From NCBI GenBank assembly GCA_043730365.1, contig JAYTKJ010000591.1:1-13472 (forward strand): 13,472 nucleotides of DNA. The letters are read 5' to 3'. A program made the translations under genes and the position numbers. Of the stretch, positions 1 through 7,384 are shown in pieces. Source of the DNA: VFZP01 sp043730365 (GTDB lineage: Bacteria > Acidobacteriota > Terriglobia > Bryobacterales > Bryobacteraceae). How positions within the stretch are numbered: the first letter of the stretch is position 1; each line of letters starts with the position of its first letter. Under the pieces are notes generated by a model. The model was not told the DNA's origin, did not search any database, and was given only the letters and a program-made list of their open reading frames with translations.

Positions 1-2
1 CC

Positions 3-1121
3 GATCTTGCGGCAGTTCCCCGCACCTTCGAAATGCCTCGGAGTGCCGAGCCCGGCGTCCGCACGATCTCATTTGAGGGCCTGCCCTATCAGGGCAAACC
101 GACTCGCGTGTTTGCCTACTATGGCGCGCCGTCGCGACGCGGGACGGAAAAGCTGCCGGCGATGGTGCTGGTCCACGGTGGCGGCGGCACGGCCTACGCA
201 GAATGGGTCCGCATGTGGAATGCCCATGGATACGCGGCGATCGCTATGGACACGGTGGGCACCATTCCCGAGGCGGCGACGGAGCCCAAGAAGACTTGGA
301 ACCCGGATCGCCGGCGTCACGAGTTTTCCGGACCCGCCGGCTGGGGAGACTTCACGCATGTGGATCTGCCTCCGCAGGATCAGTGGACGTATCACGCGGT
401 GGCCGCCGTTGTCCGCGCGCATTCTCTGCTGCGATCGTTCCCCGAGGTAGACCCAAAACGCATCGGCTTGACGGGCATCTCCTGGGGTGGCTATCTCACT
501 TCGATCGTCTCAGGAGTGGACTCGCGCTTCCGGTTGGCCGCGCCCGTGTACGGTTGCGGCTTCCTGGGTGAGGACTCGGCGTGGCTGAAGGACTTCGCCA
601 ATCTCGGGCCGCAGCGGGCGCAGCATTGGCTCGATCTCTGGGACCCGTCACAGTATTTGGGGCGCACCAAAATGCCAACGCTGTGGGTGAACGGCACCAA
701 CGATTTTGCCTATCCGCCGCCGTCGTGGCGCAAGTCGTACCGTTTGACGAAGGGCCCACGCACGTTGGCCTACCGTGTAAGGATGCCTCACGGGCATCTC
801 GATGGCGCTAAGCCTGAGGAGATCTTCCAGTTCGCGGACGCGATCCTTGGCCACGGCGCACGTCCTCCGCGCATCACGGCGCAGGGGACCGATAAGGGCC
901 GCGCCTGGGTTCGTTTCAAAGGGGCCACGCCCGTGGCCAAAGCCGAGCTTGCTTTCACGCAAGATACCGGAAAGTGGCAGACCCGTAAATGGGAGGCCGT
1001 GCCCGCCGAGCTCAAAGGCGGCCGGGCATCAGCGTTGGTGCCGGATGGATCGCGAGCGTACTATCTCAATCTGTTCGACGCGCAGGGCCGTGTCGTCAGC
1101 GGCGAATACGCGGACCGATAG
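3..1121 (+). CDS. Alpha/beta-hydrolase, acetylxylan-esterase/dienelactone-hydrolase type (5' end outside window)
   Basis: The reading frame is open to the left edge, so the true start lies upstream; the ATG at 33 is probably internal. About 372 residues are visible. Numbered from that ATG, the protein shows an HGGGG segment near residue 48, which fits an oxyanion hole. It also has a nucleophile elbow GISWGG with Ser150, a likely acid Asp in NGTNDF, and a likely catalytic His in MPHGH. The catalytic fold ends near residue 275. The remaining roughly 85 residues look like a small beta-rich accessory domain, as in esterase/PqaA-like hydrolases of this kind. The family hydrolyses ester bonds, often on polysaccharide acyl groups, but the substrate cannot be told here. 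Whether it is secreted is unknown because the N-terminus is missing. A dehydrogenase follows 12 nt downstream, so the two are probably co-transcribed. Confidence 0.85.
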   Translation, partial: DLAAVPRTFEMPRSAEPGVRTISFEGLPYQGKPTRVFAYYGAPSRRGTEKLPAMVLVHGGGGTAYAEWVRMWNAHGYAAIAMDTVGTIPEAATEPKKTWNPDRRRHEFSGPAGWGDFTHVDLPPQDQWTYHAVAAVVRAHSLLRSFPEVDPKRIGLTGISWGGYLTSIVSGVDSRFRLAAPVYGCGFLGEDSAWLKDFANLGPQRAQHWLDLWDPSQYLGRTKMPTLWVNGTNDFAYPPPSWRKSYRLTKGPRTLAYRVRMPHGHLDGAKPEEIFQFADAILGHGARPPRITAQGTDKGRAWVRFKGATPVAKAELAFTQDTGKWQTRKWEAVPAELKGGRASALVPDGSRAYYLNLFDAQGRVVSGEYADR

Positions 1122-1133
1122 CGAGCTGCCAAG

Positions 1134-1982
1134 ATGAAAAGGGTAGGAATGATCGGCCTCGGTCTGATGGGCACGGCCCTCACCGAGCGCCTGCTCGAAC
1201 ATGGCTGGCAGGTACTGGTCTGGAACCGCTCGCGCGACAAAGCCGAGCCGCTGATCAAGCAAGGCGCGGTCTGGAGCGACAACCCCATCGCCGACGCCGA
1301 TCGAGTGCTGATCAGCCTCTATACCAGCGACGTGGTGGAAGCAGTACTGACGCAGATGCAGGACGCATTGCGGCCCGGGCACACCATCGTCGATACCACG
1401 ACCGGAGAGCCAGCCCAAAGCGCGGCCATGGGGATGCGCCTGGCCGAGCGCGGCGTCCACTATCTCGATGCCCCGATTTCCGGCTCCAGCGAGCAAACAC
1501 GGCGAGGGGAAGCGACGGTGATGGTGGGAGGCGCGCGCCCTGTCTTCGACGCATGTGCCGACCTTTGGCCGATGTTAGGGCGCACCGCTTTCTATGTGGG
1601 TGCGGGCGGCAGCGCGGCCAAGATGAAGCTGATCTCGAACCTCGTGCTCGGCCTGAATCGCGCAGTGTTGGCCGAAGGGCTGGCGTTCGCGGCGGCGATT
1701 GGCGTTGACCCGGCGGCAGCTCTGGAGGTGCTGAAGGGCAGCATGGCCTACTCGCGCGCGATGGATGTAAAGGGGCGGAAAATGCTCGAGGGGGACTTCA
1801 GCGTCCACGCGCGCCTGTCGCAGCACAGCAAGGATGTTCGGCTGATGCTGCAGGAAGCGACCGCCGCCGGAATGACGCTGCCGCTCTCGGCCACCCATCA
1901 GCAATTGCTTGAACAGGCTGAGCGAGAGGGCCTGGGCGACCTCGATAACAGCGCCATCATCAAGGTGTTCCAACGCCGGTAG
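1134..1982 (+). CDS. NAD(P)-dependent beta-hydroxyacid dehydrogenase (3-hydroxyisobutyrate dehydrogenase family)
   Basis: This 282-residue protein has the usual length for the family. The Rossmann dinucleotide-binding motif GLGLMG is at residues 8-13. The substrate-binding stretch DAPISGSSEQTRRG is near 112-125. The catalytic region follows: Lys165 and Asn169 in KLISN match the family's K-x-x-x-N. The C-terminal half is the all-helical dimerisation domain. Family members oxidise or reduce small 3-hydroxyacids such as 3-hydroxyisobutyrate, tartronate semialdehyde or glyoxylate/succinic semialdehyde; the sequence does not settle which. It follows the hydrolase by 12 nt without a strong ribosome binding site, which suggests translation coupled to the upstream gene. 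Its stop is only 7 nt from the end of the opposing VWA/TadG remnant. Confidence 0.9.
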   Translation: MKRVGMIGLGLMGTALTERLLEHGWQVLVWNRSRDKAEPLIKQGAVWSDNPIADADRVLISLYTSDVVEAVLTQMQDALRPGHTIVDTTTGEPAQSAAMGMRLAERGVHYLDAPISGSSEQTRRGEATVMVGGARPVFDACADLWPMLGRTAFYVGAGGSAAKMKLISNLVLGLNRAVLAEGLAFAAAIGVDPAAALEVLKGSMAYSRAMDVKGRKMLEGDFSVHARLSQHSKDVRLMLQEATAAGMTLPLSATHQQLLEQAEREGLGDLDNSAIIKVFQRR

Positions 1983-1989
1983 GTTAGCG

Positions 1990-2431
1990 TTACTTGGCAA
2001 ACCGCATCACTTCGGAGGCGAGTTGTGCGAAGGCCTCGTCCAGTTGCGAGGCGTTGTCGGCGCGAATGTACATGCCGGTGGGTAGCGTTGTCACGGGCTC
2101 GGGTTGCGGCGCTGTCCAAAGCATTGATTCCCACATTGTCGATCGCGTTATCGTCGATTCGGATACGGCCGTTGGTCCGGAGAATCCCCGGGTTGTAGGC
2201 GGTCAACGAGTTACCGAAAACGTCCACTTCATTGGCTGCGCCAACTCGGGTCAGAGCCACGATGTCCTGCCACACATTGGCGTGGTTGGCGGCAAAACGG
2301 CAATTCGTGCGGTTGGCGATGAGGCGTTGGTCGCTGGTAACCGGGGGGAGCGCCGGTGGGATCAGAGCGGTATATTCCCAACCCACTGACGCCATTCGAG
2401 GAGTGTCAAGACCTTGGCGATCTGAGGGCAT
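1990..2431 (-). pseudogene. Decayed VWA/TadG-type pilus-associated protein (3' remnant, internally deleted and frameshifted)
   Basis: Two minus-strand frames together resemble the C-terminal part of the VWA-domain TadG-like proteins common in Acidobacteriota. The first frame, from about 2431 to about 2080, gives NCRFAANHANVWQDIVAL, then a DVFGN turn, a GRIRIDD stretch and NALDSAATRARDNAT. The second frame, ending in TAA at 1990-1992, gives LPTGMYIRADNASQLDEAF and then AQLASEVMRFAK. In intact relatives these two blocks are separated by about 40 residues containing an IGLGG-like strand (from memory of the family). Here they abut in different frames near 2070-2090. The N-terminal signal segment and most of the VWA domain are absent; a TAA directly precedes 2431. 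It lies downstream of two TadE-like genes and a TadG-like gene on the same strand, the expected place for this protein. The family assignment is from pattern memory, so it is moderately sure. Confidence 0.6.
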
Positions 2432-2584
2432 TTACCCCAGCGGCTAACTGGCGCGCCGAGCCAGGGTTCGCAGCACCGCCCGGACTTGGTGAACACCGCC
2501 CGCGTGCAACTTGTCTGCCAACTGGGTGTGGTCCGTCTTGGAGAGGGCGGTCCGCAGTGCCGCGCGAGCCATAGCTAAGTATTA

Positions 2585-2608
2585 GCAAAATCTCTAAGCG
2601 GCCAGAGA
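2585..2608 (-). terminator. Possible weak rho-independent terminator after the TadE-like genes
   Basis: Read on the minus strand just after the stop codon of the second TadE-like gene, TCTCTGG pairs with TTAGAGA around a CCGC loop (five Watson-Crick pairs plus two G-U pairs). TTTTGC follows immediately. The stem is short and AU-rich, so termination would be weak. If real, it separates the intact tad genes from the decayed VWA gene. The rest of 2432-2609 holds no recognisable gene. Confidence 0.35.
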
Positions 2609-2609
2609 A

Positions 2610-3029
2610 CTAGTTGAGGATCAGCATCTCGCTGGTTGCTTTGAGCGAATACGGATGGTTCCAGACGACGCTGATTAAAGTCTGAATCGGGTAAGTGGCC
2701 TCGATGCGGACGGTGCTGCCGGGGCGATTGTTGGGTGTCCACGTAACATTCGCCGTCAGGATGGTGGTATCTAAGCCCAAGGCATTGTCGCGCAAGACTT
2801 GCTTGATATTGTCAGCGGTGGCGGGCGTAGAACTGCGAGCGCCATTCAAGGTGGCGTAGCGTACGCTGGCGTCCACGGCGTAGGCTAGTGTGCTGTTGGA
2901 CCAGATCACGAAGCTGATCTGGATGATACCGAAAATGATGAGCATAAACGGCCATAGCACCAGGGCGCTCTCCAGTAGTGCGTTCCCCCGCCGATTGCGG
3001 AGGCGTTTTCTTTGCTTCAGGTTTCGCAT
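2610..3029 (-). CDS. TadE-like pilus assembly (pseudopilin) protein
   Basis: This is a 139-residue protein. A short basic N-terminus (residues 1-14, rich in Arg and Lys) leads into RRGNALLESALVL, with a Glu five residues after the Gly, as in prepilin-type TadE proteins. One hydrophobic helix follows (about residues 20-45). The rest is a soluble, beta-rich domain presumably outside the inner membrane. TadE-like minor pseudopilins belong to the Tad/Flp type IVc pilus secretion system. Only 3 nt separate its start from the stop of the preceding TadE-like gene, so it is in the same operon and probably translationally coupled. No TadA ATPase, TadB/C platform or Flp pilin gene is in the window, so the rest of the machine must be encoded elsewhere. 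Confidence 0.8.
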   Translation of the reverse strand: MRNLKQRKRLRNRRGNALLESALVLWPFMLIIFGIIQISFVIWSNSTLAYAVDASVRYATLNGARSSTPATADNIKQVLRDNALGLDTTILTANVTWTPNNRPGSTVRIEATYPIQTLISVVWNHPYSLKATSEMLILN

Positions 3030-3032
3030 GGT

Positions 3033-3461
3033 CTATTTCACCCGGATTACGGCCGTGCCCGCCACGGGAATCGTCGTGGACGAGCCCCAGAAAGGCAGGA
3101 ATGCGTTGTAAGTGCTATCGGCCTTCACTTGTGTGTACATCGCCAGCGGGGTCGAGCACCCGCTGCTCCCGCAGGTGGCGGCGGTGGCTCCACAATAGCA
3201 GGTTCGCGAAGTGGTGACAGTCATAGAAACCCCCGGTGCCGCCGCCTGGGCAGCCGCGGTAATCCCGGTGCCATTGCCGGCGTTCTGCGTGCTGTAGGAA
3301 GCAAACTGGGCCGCCGCTTTGGCGGCTTGTGTCAGTGAAGTGGCCAGGCTGAACACCCTGGCCAGGTCCGTGCCACCCACTGCCATCAGGATCAGCACCG
3401 TACTGCAAAGAGCGAACTCGACAATCGCCGAACCGCGCCGCCGGGATCTTCGTCTACGCAT
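3033..3461 (-). CDS. TadE-like pilus assembly protein with a cysteine-rich loop
   Basis: This is a 142-residue protein. The N-terminus is a run of Arg residues followed by RRGSAIVEFALCSTVLILM, the classic TadE signature (Gly, then Glu-Phe-Ala-Leu five residues on) leading into a single transmembrane helix. The remainder is small-residue-rich. The middle region (about residues 86-102) carries four Cys residues, CYC then C then C, within about 16 residues; these could form disulfides in the periplasm. The start ATG is preceded by a good Shine-Dalgarno sequence (GAGGGAGA on the minus strand, complement of 3466-3473), which supports this start. It sits 23 nt after the TadG-like gene and 3 nt before the next TadE-like gene. 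It likely encodes a minor pseudopilin of a Tad pilus; the exact role is unknown. Confidence 0.82.
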   Translation of the reverse strand: MRRRRSRRRGSAIVEFALCSTVLILMAVGGTDLARVFSLATSLTQAAKAAAQFASYSTQNAGNGTGITAAAQAAAPGVSMTVTTSRTCYCGATAATCGSSGCSTPLAMYTQVKADSTYNAFLPFWGSSTTIPVAGTAVIRVK

Positions 3462-3484
3462 TGCGTCTCCCTCGAATCAACGAA

Positions 3485-4738
3485 CTATTGAACCAGCACG
3501 CTTCGCATCAGCGGCGAGCCGTTCGCCAACACCGAGTAGTTGCTCCGGAAGGTGCAATTGCCCGTGTAAGCCAGCGTGCGCGCCACGATGCCGTTATACT
3601 GCGCGATGGTGCCCGAACCACCTGCATAATTCAGAATGGAGTTCGGCATGTAGATGATGCCCTCGATGTTGGAGCCCGAGTTGCCTTCGACGTGATTGGG
3701 GCCGTTGTCGAAGATATTACGATCCTCGAAGATCAGCATGGCCTCATAGGTTCCAGAACGGGGAGCCCGCAGGTTGACGGTTGCCCCGCCGGTGATCGAG
3801 ATCGCGCCGTGGCCGCCGCCGGAGCCTCCGGTATTGAAAATGGTCACGTCAGTGCCGTCGATATTGCTCTGGGACGAAATCTTCAGTCCGCCGCCCGCCA
3901 TCACGTAGAGCCCCGCCGCAAAGTTCACGCGCCGATCCGAGTTGATGTCGATGCCCCCACAGTAAACCCCTGGGTTCAAATTGATGGGATTGTTGTTCCT
4001 GCCGCCGCTCGACACATGGAAATTGTTGTAATCGCAGGTTCCGGCAGGTGGATTGGCGCGCCATTCCAGAGGGTCGTCCTCGGCAGGCATGTTGGTAACC
4101 GGTGTGGGCGTGATCGTGGCGCTATTGGAAATCTGTGTTCCACCGACAACGTTAAAGGAAAGCGTGTTGATGATCGCGCCACCGGTTACCTGGAGGGCGC
4201 TCCCTGAGTTGGAGTTCACCTGAACGCCGCAAGTCATGGAGACCTGGGGCGATCCGGCCACCTGCATGGCGTTGTTGCCAGTTGGCTCCATCACGAAAAC
4301 ACAGGGATCCATTTGGGAGAGACCCCCGATCGAGGCTGCGGCGACAGTCACCGAGTCGCGGCCAAACGCGCGCATGAAGTAGGTGGGGGCCGGCTTGGTC
4401 ACGAAGATTTGCGCAAACCGCGAGTCCCCCTGGCGTGTTCCTGACAATGGTGGATTCTCAACCACCACCGTCGCGTCAACGTTGTGGACGAAGCCATTCG
4501 CGGCAGCGTCAGCCCTGGCGGCCGTTGTTGCGGCTTGGGAATCGTGAGTCAGCTTCAGCTGGATCGCGGCAGACTGCGCAGCCGCGTCGGCTGCCGTCTG
4601 CGCCTTGCGCTTCCACATTTGCAGATACGCTACGTCTAGTGAGAGACCAGCGAAGCCGCAGAGCATAAAGGCGCCCATCGCAAAAGCGACTATCATTACT
4701 CCCTTGCGCCGGGACTTGTTTCTGAGTTGCAATTTCAT
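3485..4738 (-). CDS. TadG-like pilus assembly protein (Tad N-terminal helix plus long extracytoplasmic domain)
   Basis: This is a 417-residue protein. A basic N-terminus is followed by KGVMIVAFAMGAFMLCGFAG, the hydrophobic Tad/TadG N-terminal helix (about residues 12-35). Next comes DVAYLQMWKRKAQTAADAAA, the alanine-rich segment typical of TadG-like proteins. Residues from about 140 onward form an extracytoplasmic region rich in Gly, Asn and Ser. It includes short repeated strands with the look of a beta-helix (for example LNPGVYCGGIDI, LYVMAGGGLKISS, AISITGGATVNL), then GTYEAMLIFEDRN and EGIIYMPNSILNY. Such C-terminal domains are common in acidobacterial and other environmental TadG-like proteins. 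TadG proteins are thought to anchor or support the Tad pilus in the envelope. It is the first gene of the minus-strand tad run. The region upstream of its ATG at 4738 shows only a weak ribosome binding site. Confidence 0.82.
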   Translation of the reverse strand: MKLQLRNKSRRKGVMIVAFAMGAFMLCGFAGLSLDVAYLQMWKRKAQTAADAAAQSAAIQLKLTHDSQAATTAARADAAANGFVHNVDATVVVENPPLSGTRQGDSRFAQIFVTKPAPTYFMRAFGRDSVTVAAASIGGLSQMDPCVFVMEPTGNNAMQVAGSPQVSMTCGVQVNSNSGSALQVTGGAIINTLSFNVVGGTQISNSATITPTPVTNMPAEDDPLEWRANPPAGTCDYNNFHVSSGGRNNNPINLNPGVYCGGIDINSDRRVNFAAGLYVMAGGGLKISSQSNIDGTDVTIFNTGGSGGGHGAISITGGATVNLRAPRSGTYEAMLIFEDRNIFDNGPNHVEGNSGSNIEGIIYMPNSILNYAGGSGTIAQYNGIVARTLAYTGNCTFRSNYSVLANGSPLMRSVLVQ

Positions 4739-5058
4739 TTTGATTTACCCACTGTTCTTGTTCGCATGTCTTTCTTCCTGGGCCTTTGATGGTAAGGACG
4801 GTTGACTGGGCTCCGTTCCTGACAAGGTCCCCTGGACTAGGTCTGTTTTCCTAATCACCCCCGGTGTTACCTGAGGTACTCTCCCAGCTATCGTTCTGCC
4901 TAAACCTGCCGATTCAAGTCATAAAAGGGAAAAGTGCGTTGAAGAGCTTGCTCCATACCGACACGGAATCAACCGGAGTCTGCGTGTCACTCGAAGATTG
5001 CCTCGGCGAGTTGTCACGCGGGCTGACGGTGGAGGGCGCGGCTGATCGGGTTTCACCA
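4739..5058. other. Divergent intergenic region between the tad genes and the sigma-factor gene
   Basis: These 320 bases separate two divergent genes and should carry both promoters. I see no convincing -35/-10 pair in either direction. A TTGACT at 4802-4807 (+) lacks a matching -10 box at 16-18 nt. A GGAAC on the minus strand near 4815-4819 lacks an ECF-type -10 at the right distance. The sigma-factor frame is open from about 4864 and could start earlier, at GTG 4864 or TTG 4939. The TTG is preceded by AAGGGA. Part of this region may therefore be coding. Confidence 0.4.
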
Positions 5059-5658
5059 ATGACGCTGGAAGCCGAATTGGAGCATTTGCACCAAGAGTAC
5101 GCCAGTTCACTGGTTCGCTACGCCATTTCGTACTGTGGAGATCCGGATTTGGCGCGTGACGCTGTCCAGGATTGCTTCCTGCGCTATTTTGAGATGCGTC
5201 GCGGCGGTTCCAGGGTGGAACAACCGAAGGCGTGGCTGGTGCGGGTCCTCAGGAATCAGCTCATTGATCGGCGCCGCAGAGAGCGCTTGGAAAGAGAAGT
5301 CTTGGCGATTACGGCAAGGGAGTTGCGAGCGCTACCGGCCTGGCCTCAGAACTCTCTTGGCGGAGATGCTGGAGTGGCGCGGCTCTGGAAGCGGATCGAA
5401 GCGTTGGTATCTCCCAAAGAGCTGGCGTGCCTCAAAATGCGGGTCGCCGGTTTCTCCTACGCAGAAATAGCGGAAGCTCTAGGTGTGCAGTCCGGGACTG
5501 TCTCAGTATTTTTGACCCGCAGCCGCGAAAAGGCCGCTGCTGTGCTGGAACGCCGGGCCACGCCTGCGGGGGACAGAGTCAGCGCTCATGCGCGCGGACG
5601 GATGGAAGCCAGCCAAGCCAAAAACATCTCGACCTCACCAGGATCGGCCAAGTGGTAG
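5059..5658 (+). CDS. ECF-type RNA polymerase sigma-70 factor
   Basis: From the ATG at 5059 the protein has 199 residues. Sigma region 2 spans roughly residues 8-75: EYASSLVRYAISYCGDPDLA, then AVQDCFLRYFE, then PKAWLVRVLRNQLIDRRRR, which matches the core-binding and -10-recognition helices. Region 4 (about residues 113-165) has the helix-turn-helix FSYAEIAEALGVQSGTVSVF that reads the -35 element. ECF factors direct RNA polymerase to a small regulon and are usually held by an anti-sigma factor; none is visible nearby. The start is uncertain: the frame is open to GTG 4864, and TTG 4939 has a better ribosome binding site, but the conserved domain begins right after 5059. The last 24 codons lie antisense to the end of otsB. 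It is divergent from the tad cluster, which may be its target (inference only). Confidence 0.82.
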   Translation: MTLEAELEHLHQEYASSLVRYAISYCGDPDLARDAVQDCFLRYFEMRRGGSRVEQPKAWLVRVLRNQLIDRRRRERLEREVLAITARELRALPAWPQNSLGGDAGVARLWKRIEALVSPKELACLKMRVAGFSYAEIAEALGVQSGTVSVFLTRSREKAAAVLERRATPAGDRVSAHARGRMEASQAKNISTSPGSAKW

Positions 5659-6374
5659 GCGGCCGACGATTTCCCATGCGGGCCCACGCGTACCGTAATA
5701 GCGCCGGGCAGGGAAGCGAAGGCCTCCTCATCGGTGGTGTCGTCGCCCAGATAAATGGGCGCCGCGTCCAGGCCATCGTAGGCCTTCCGAATCCAGGCGA
5801 CCGCGTCTCCTTTGTGCCAGCTCACGTCCGGCCGGATGTCGATCACCTTGAGTCCCGGGGTAACTCTAAACCGGTGCGGGGCTTGTTCAACCGCTGCCTC
5901 AACAATCGTGCCGGTATCCTGCTGAGACCCGGCGCGCGCCAAGCGATAATGCACCGCCAACGTGAGGCCTTTGTTCTCAACCCAAACGCCATCGATGTGG
6001 GCCAGGCGGCGGGAAAGAGTCTCGGCAAACGCCTTCATCCGAGGCCTGGCCTCCACGCTGGACGGATGCACAAAGGCGATGCCCGGCCCGTCAATCTCGA
6101 GGCCGTGGTTCCCGGAATAGATAAGATTCCTTAACCCGACGTGGTGGCGCAGGTCGGCGATGGCGCGGCCGCTCACGATCGAGGCTCGCAGACCAGGGCG
6201 GCTCGAGAGGTCGACCAACCTGGCCCGCAACTCTGGGCGCATCTGGGCCAGCGCTGGTTCGGGTGCGATCGGCGCCAGCGTTCCGTCGAAATCGGAGAAC
6301 AGAAAGATGCCGCCCGAGGCGGTGGACAACTTCGGCGCGAGACCGCCCAGGCAAGCCAGCAGATGCCGGCTCAT
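5586..6374 (-). CDS. otsB: Trehalose-6-phosphate phosphatase
   Basis: This 262-residue HAD-superfamily phosphatase removes phosphate from trehalose-6-phosphate in the cytoplasm to give trehalose. Motif I is FSDFDGTLAPI, with nucleophile Asp28 and general acid Asp30. Motif II is IVSGR. The motif III lysine is probably in WHKGDAV. Motif IV is YLGDDTTDEEAF, which binds Mg2+. The C-terminus ending DPGEVEMFLAWLA is typical of the family. The frame is open farther upstream (to 6479), but the ATG at 6374 is chosen because it overlaps the otsA stop as ATGA (6371-6374). That arrangement implies translational coupling and gives normal OtsB length. Its 3' end overlaps the opposing sigma-factor gene by 73 nt. 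Confidence 0.93.
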   Translation of the reverse strand: MSRHLLACLGGLAPKLSTASGGIFLFSDFDGTLAPIAPEPALAQMRPELRARLVDLSSRPGLRASIVSGRAIADLRHHVGLRNLIYSGNHGLEIDGPGIAFVHPSSVEARPRMKAFAETLSRRLAHIDGVWVENKGLTLAVHYRLARAGSQQDTGTIVEAAVEQAPHRFRVTPGLKVIDIRPDVSWHKGDAVAWIRKAYDGLDAAPIYLGDDTTDEEAFASLPGAITVRVGPHGKSSAAYHLADPGEVEMFLAWLASIRPRA

Positions 6375-7384
6375 CGCGCCCGGGCCACCGGGAACGGTGT
6401 CACATTGTTCCGTAGTGGCGCGGGCGTACGGCGGTCCAGCCGAATTTCGGCGGTAGCGCCTACCAAGTCTGCCGCCCACCGGAAGATATTCCGCTGCCGC
6501 ACCACTTGCCGCATGCGCTTCATGCGTAGCCGTTTTTCTTCGGGGCTCATTTCCACAACCTGTCGAATGGCCTCGGCCACCTCTTCGGCGTCATAGGGGT
6601 TGATCAGCACCGCGTCCTGCAACTCCTGTGCGGCACCGGTGAAACGGCTCAGAATGACCGCGCCGCCCTCGTCATCGCGGCTGGCGACATACTCTTTGGC
6701 CACCAGGTTCATGCCGTCGTGGAGCGCGGTAACGAGGCAGAAATCGGAAAGCCGATAGTAGGGATCGATCTCCTCGTGACTGTGGTGCCGCATGAGGAAG
6801 ACGATCGGCTTCCATTGCCTTGTCTTGAAGCGCGCATTGATACGCTCGACTTCCGATTCCACCTCTTGGATGAGGTCTTGGTAGCGCTTGATCCTGGTCC
6901 GGGTCGGCGCACCCACTTGAATGAAAGCGAAACGACCGCGATAGGAGGGATAGTCGTTGAGAAAACGCTCAATGCCGCGCAATCGCTCCGGGATGCCTTT
7001 GGTATAGTCAAGGCGATCCACGCCGACGCCGAAGAATTCCGCTTCGGTCCCCAATTGGCGCAGCAGATTAGCCCGCCGGATGTAGATGGACTCGTGGTGG
7101 TCATCGGACGGACGGCTATGCCCGGGATCCTTTACGCTGATCGGAAAGGGGCGGACGGCGGTGAAGCGGTCCCCGCAGCTAACGCCGGGCTTCTCGTAGT
7201 CGATACGCGACTCGAGCACCCGATCCACCGTCTGCAGGAAGTTACTGCAGTGAGCCTGGATGTGGAAGCCGATCAGGTCCGCGCGGAGCAACCCCTTGAG
7301 TAACTGGGTTTGCCAAGGGCAGATACCGAAGGCCTCGGGGTTAGGCCAGGGAATGTGCCAGAAGATGGCGACGCGCGCGTCGGG
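6371..7384 (-). CDS. otsA: Trehalose-6-phosphate synthase, C-terminal part (separated from its N-terminal part by a frameshift)
   Basis: This is the second part of a GT20 glycosyltransferase that transfers glucose from UDP-glucose (or another NDP-glucose) to glucose-6-phosphate. After the frameshift near 7382-7385 the frame continues at once with family motifs: IFWHIPWPNPEAFGICPW, LIGFHIQAHCSNFL, then GVGVDRLDYTKGIPERL. The last holds the Arg and Lys known in E. coli OtsA to contact the donor phosphates. LHDGMNLVAKEYVASR (donor binding) and SRFTGAAQEL follow. A TAA lies a few codons upstream in this frame and no ATG precedes the motifs; the first possible start is TTG at 7291. It is therefore unlikely to be made as a separate active enzyme. 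Removing one C from the CCCC run joins it exactly to the upstream part (762 residues in all). Its TGA overlaps the otsB ATG. Confidence 0.9.
   Translation of the reverse strand, partial: PDARVAIFWHIPWPNPEAFGICPWQTQLLKGLLRADLIGFHIQAHCSNFLQTVDRVLESRIDYEKPGVSCGDRFTAVRPFPISVKDPGHSRPSDDHHESIYIRRANLLRQLGTEAEFFGVGVDRLDYTKGIPERLRGIERFLNDYPSYRGRFAFIQVGAPTRTRIKRYQDLIQEVESEVERINARFKTRQWKPIVFLMRHHSHEEIDPYYRLSDFCLVTALHDGMNLVAKEYVASRDDEGGAVILSRFTGAAQELQDAVLINPYDAEEVAEAIRQVVEMSPEEKRLRMKRMRQVVRQRNIFRWAADLVGATAEIRLDRRTPAPLRNNVTPFPVARAR

Noticed and set aside
33..35. ATG at 33 as the true start of the hydrolase
   Set aside because: The frame is open and hydrolase-like up to the window edge, so the start is most likely upstream.
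2444..2572. A 42-codon minus-strand ORF beginning MARAALRTALSKTD and rich in Arg, Ala and Leu
   Set aside because: It lacks a ribosome binding site, matches no family I recognise and lies in a decayed region; it may be a remnant, but I cannot support it as a gene.
4802..4807. TTGACT as a -35 box for the sigma-factor gene
   Set aside because: No acceptable -10 hexamer lies 16-18 nt downstream.
4815..4819. GGAAC on the minus strand as an ECF-type -35 element upstream of the tad genes
   Set aside because: The following CGTC is about 14 nt away, shorter than the usual ECF spacing.
6375..6479. N-terminal extension of OtsB from the longer open frame
   Set aside because: The extra 35 residues lie inside the otsA coding sequence, and the ATGA overlap at 6371-6374 gives the normal OtsB start.
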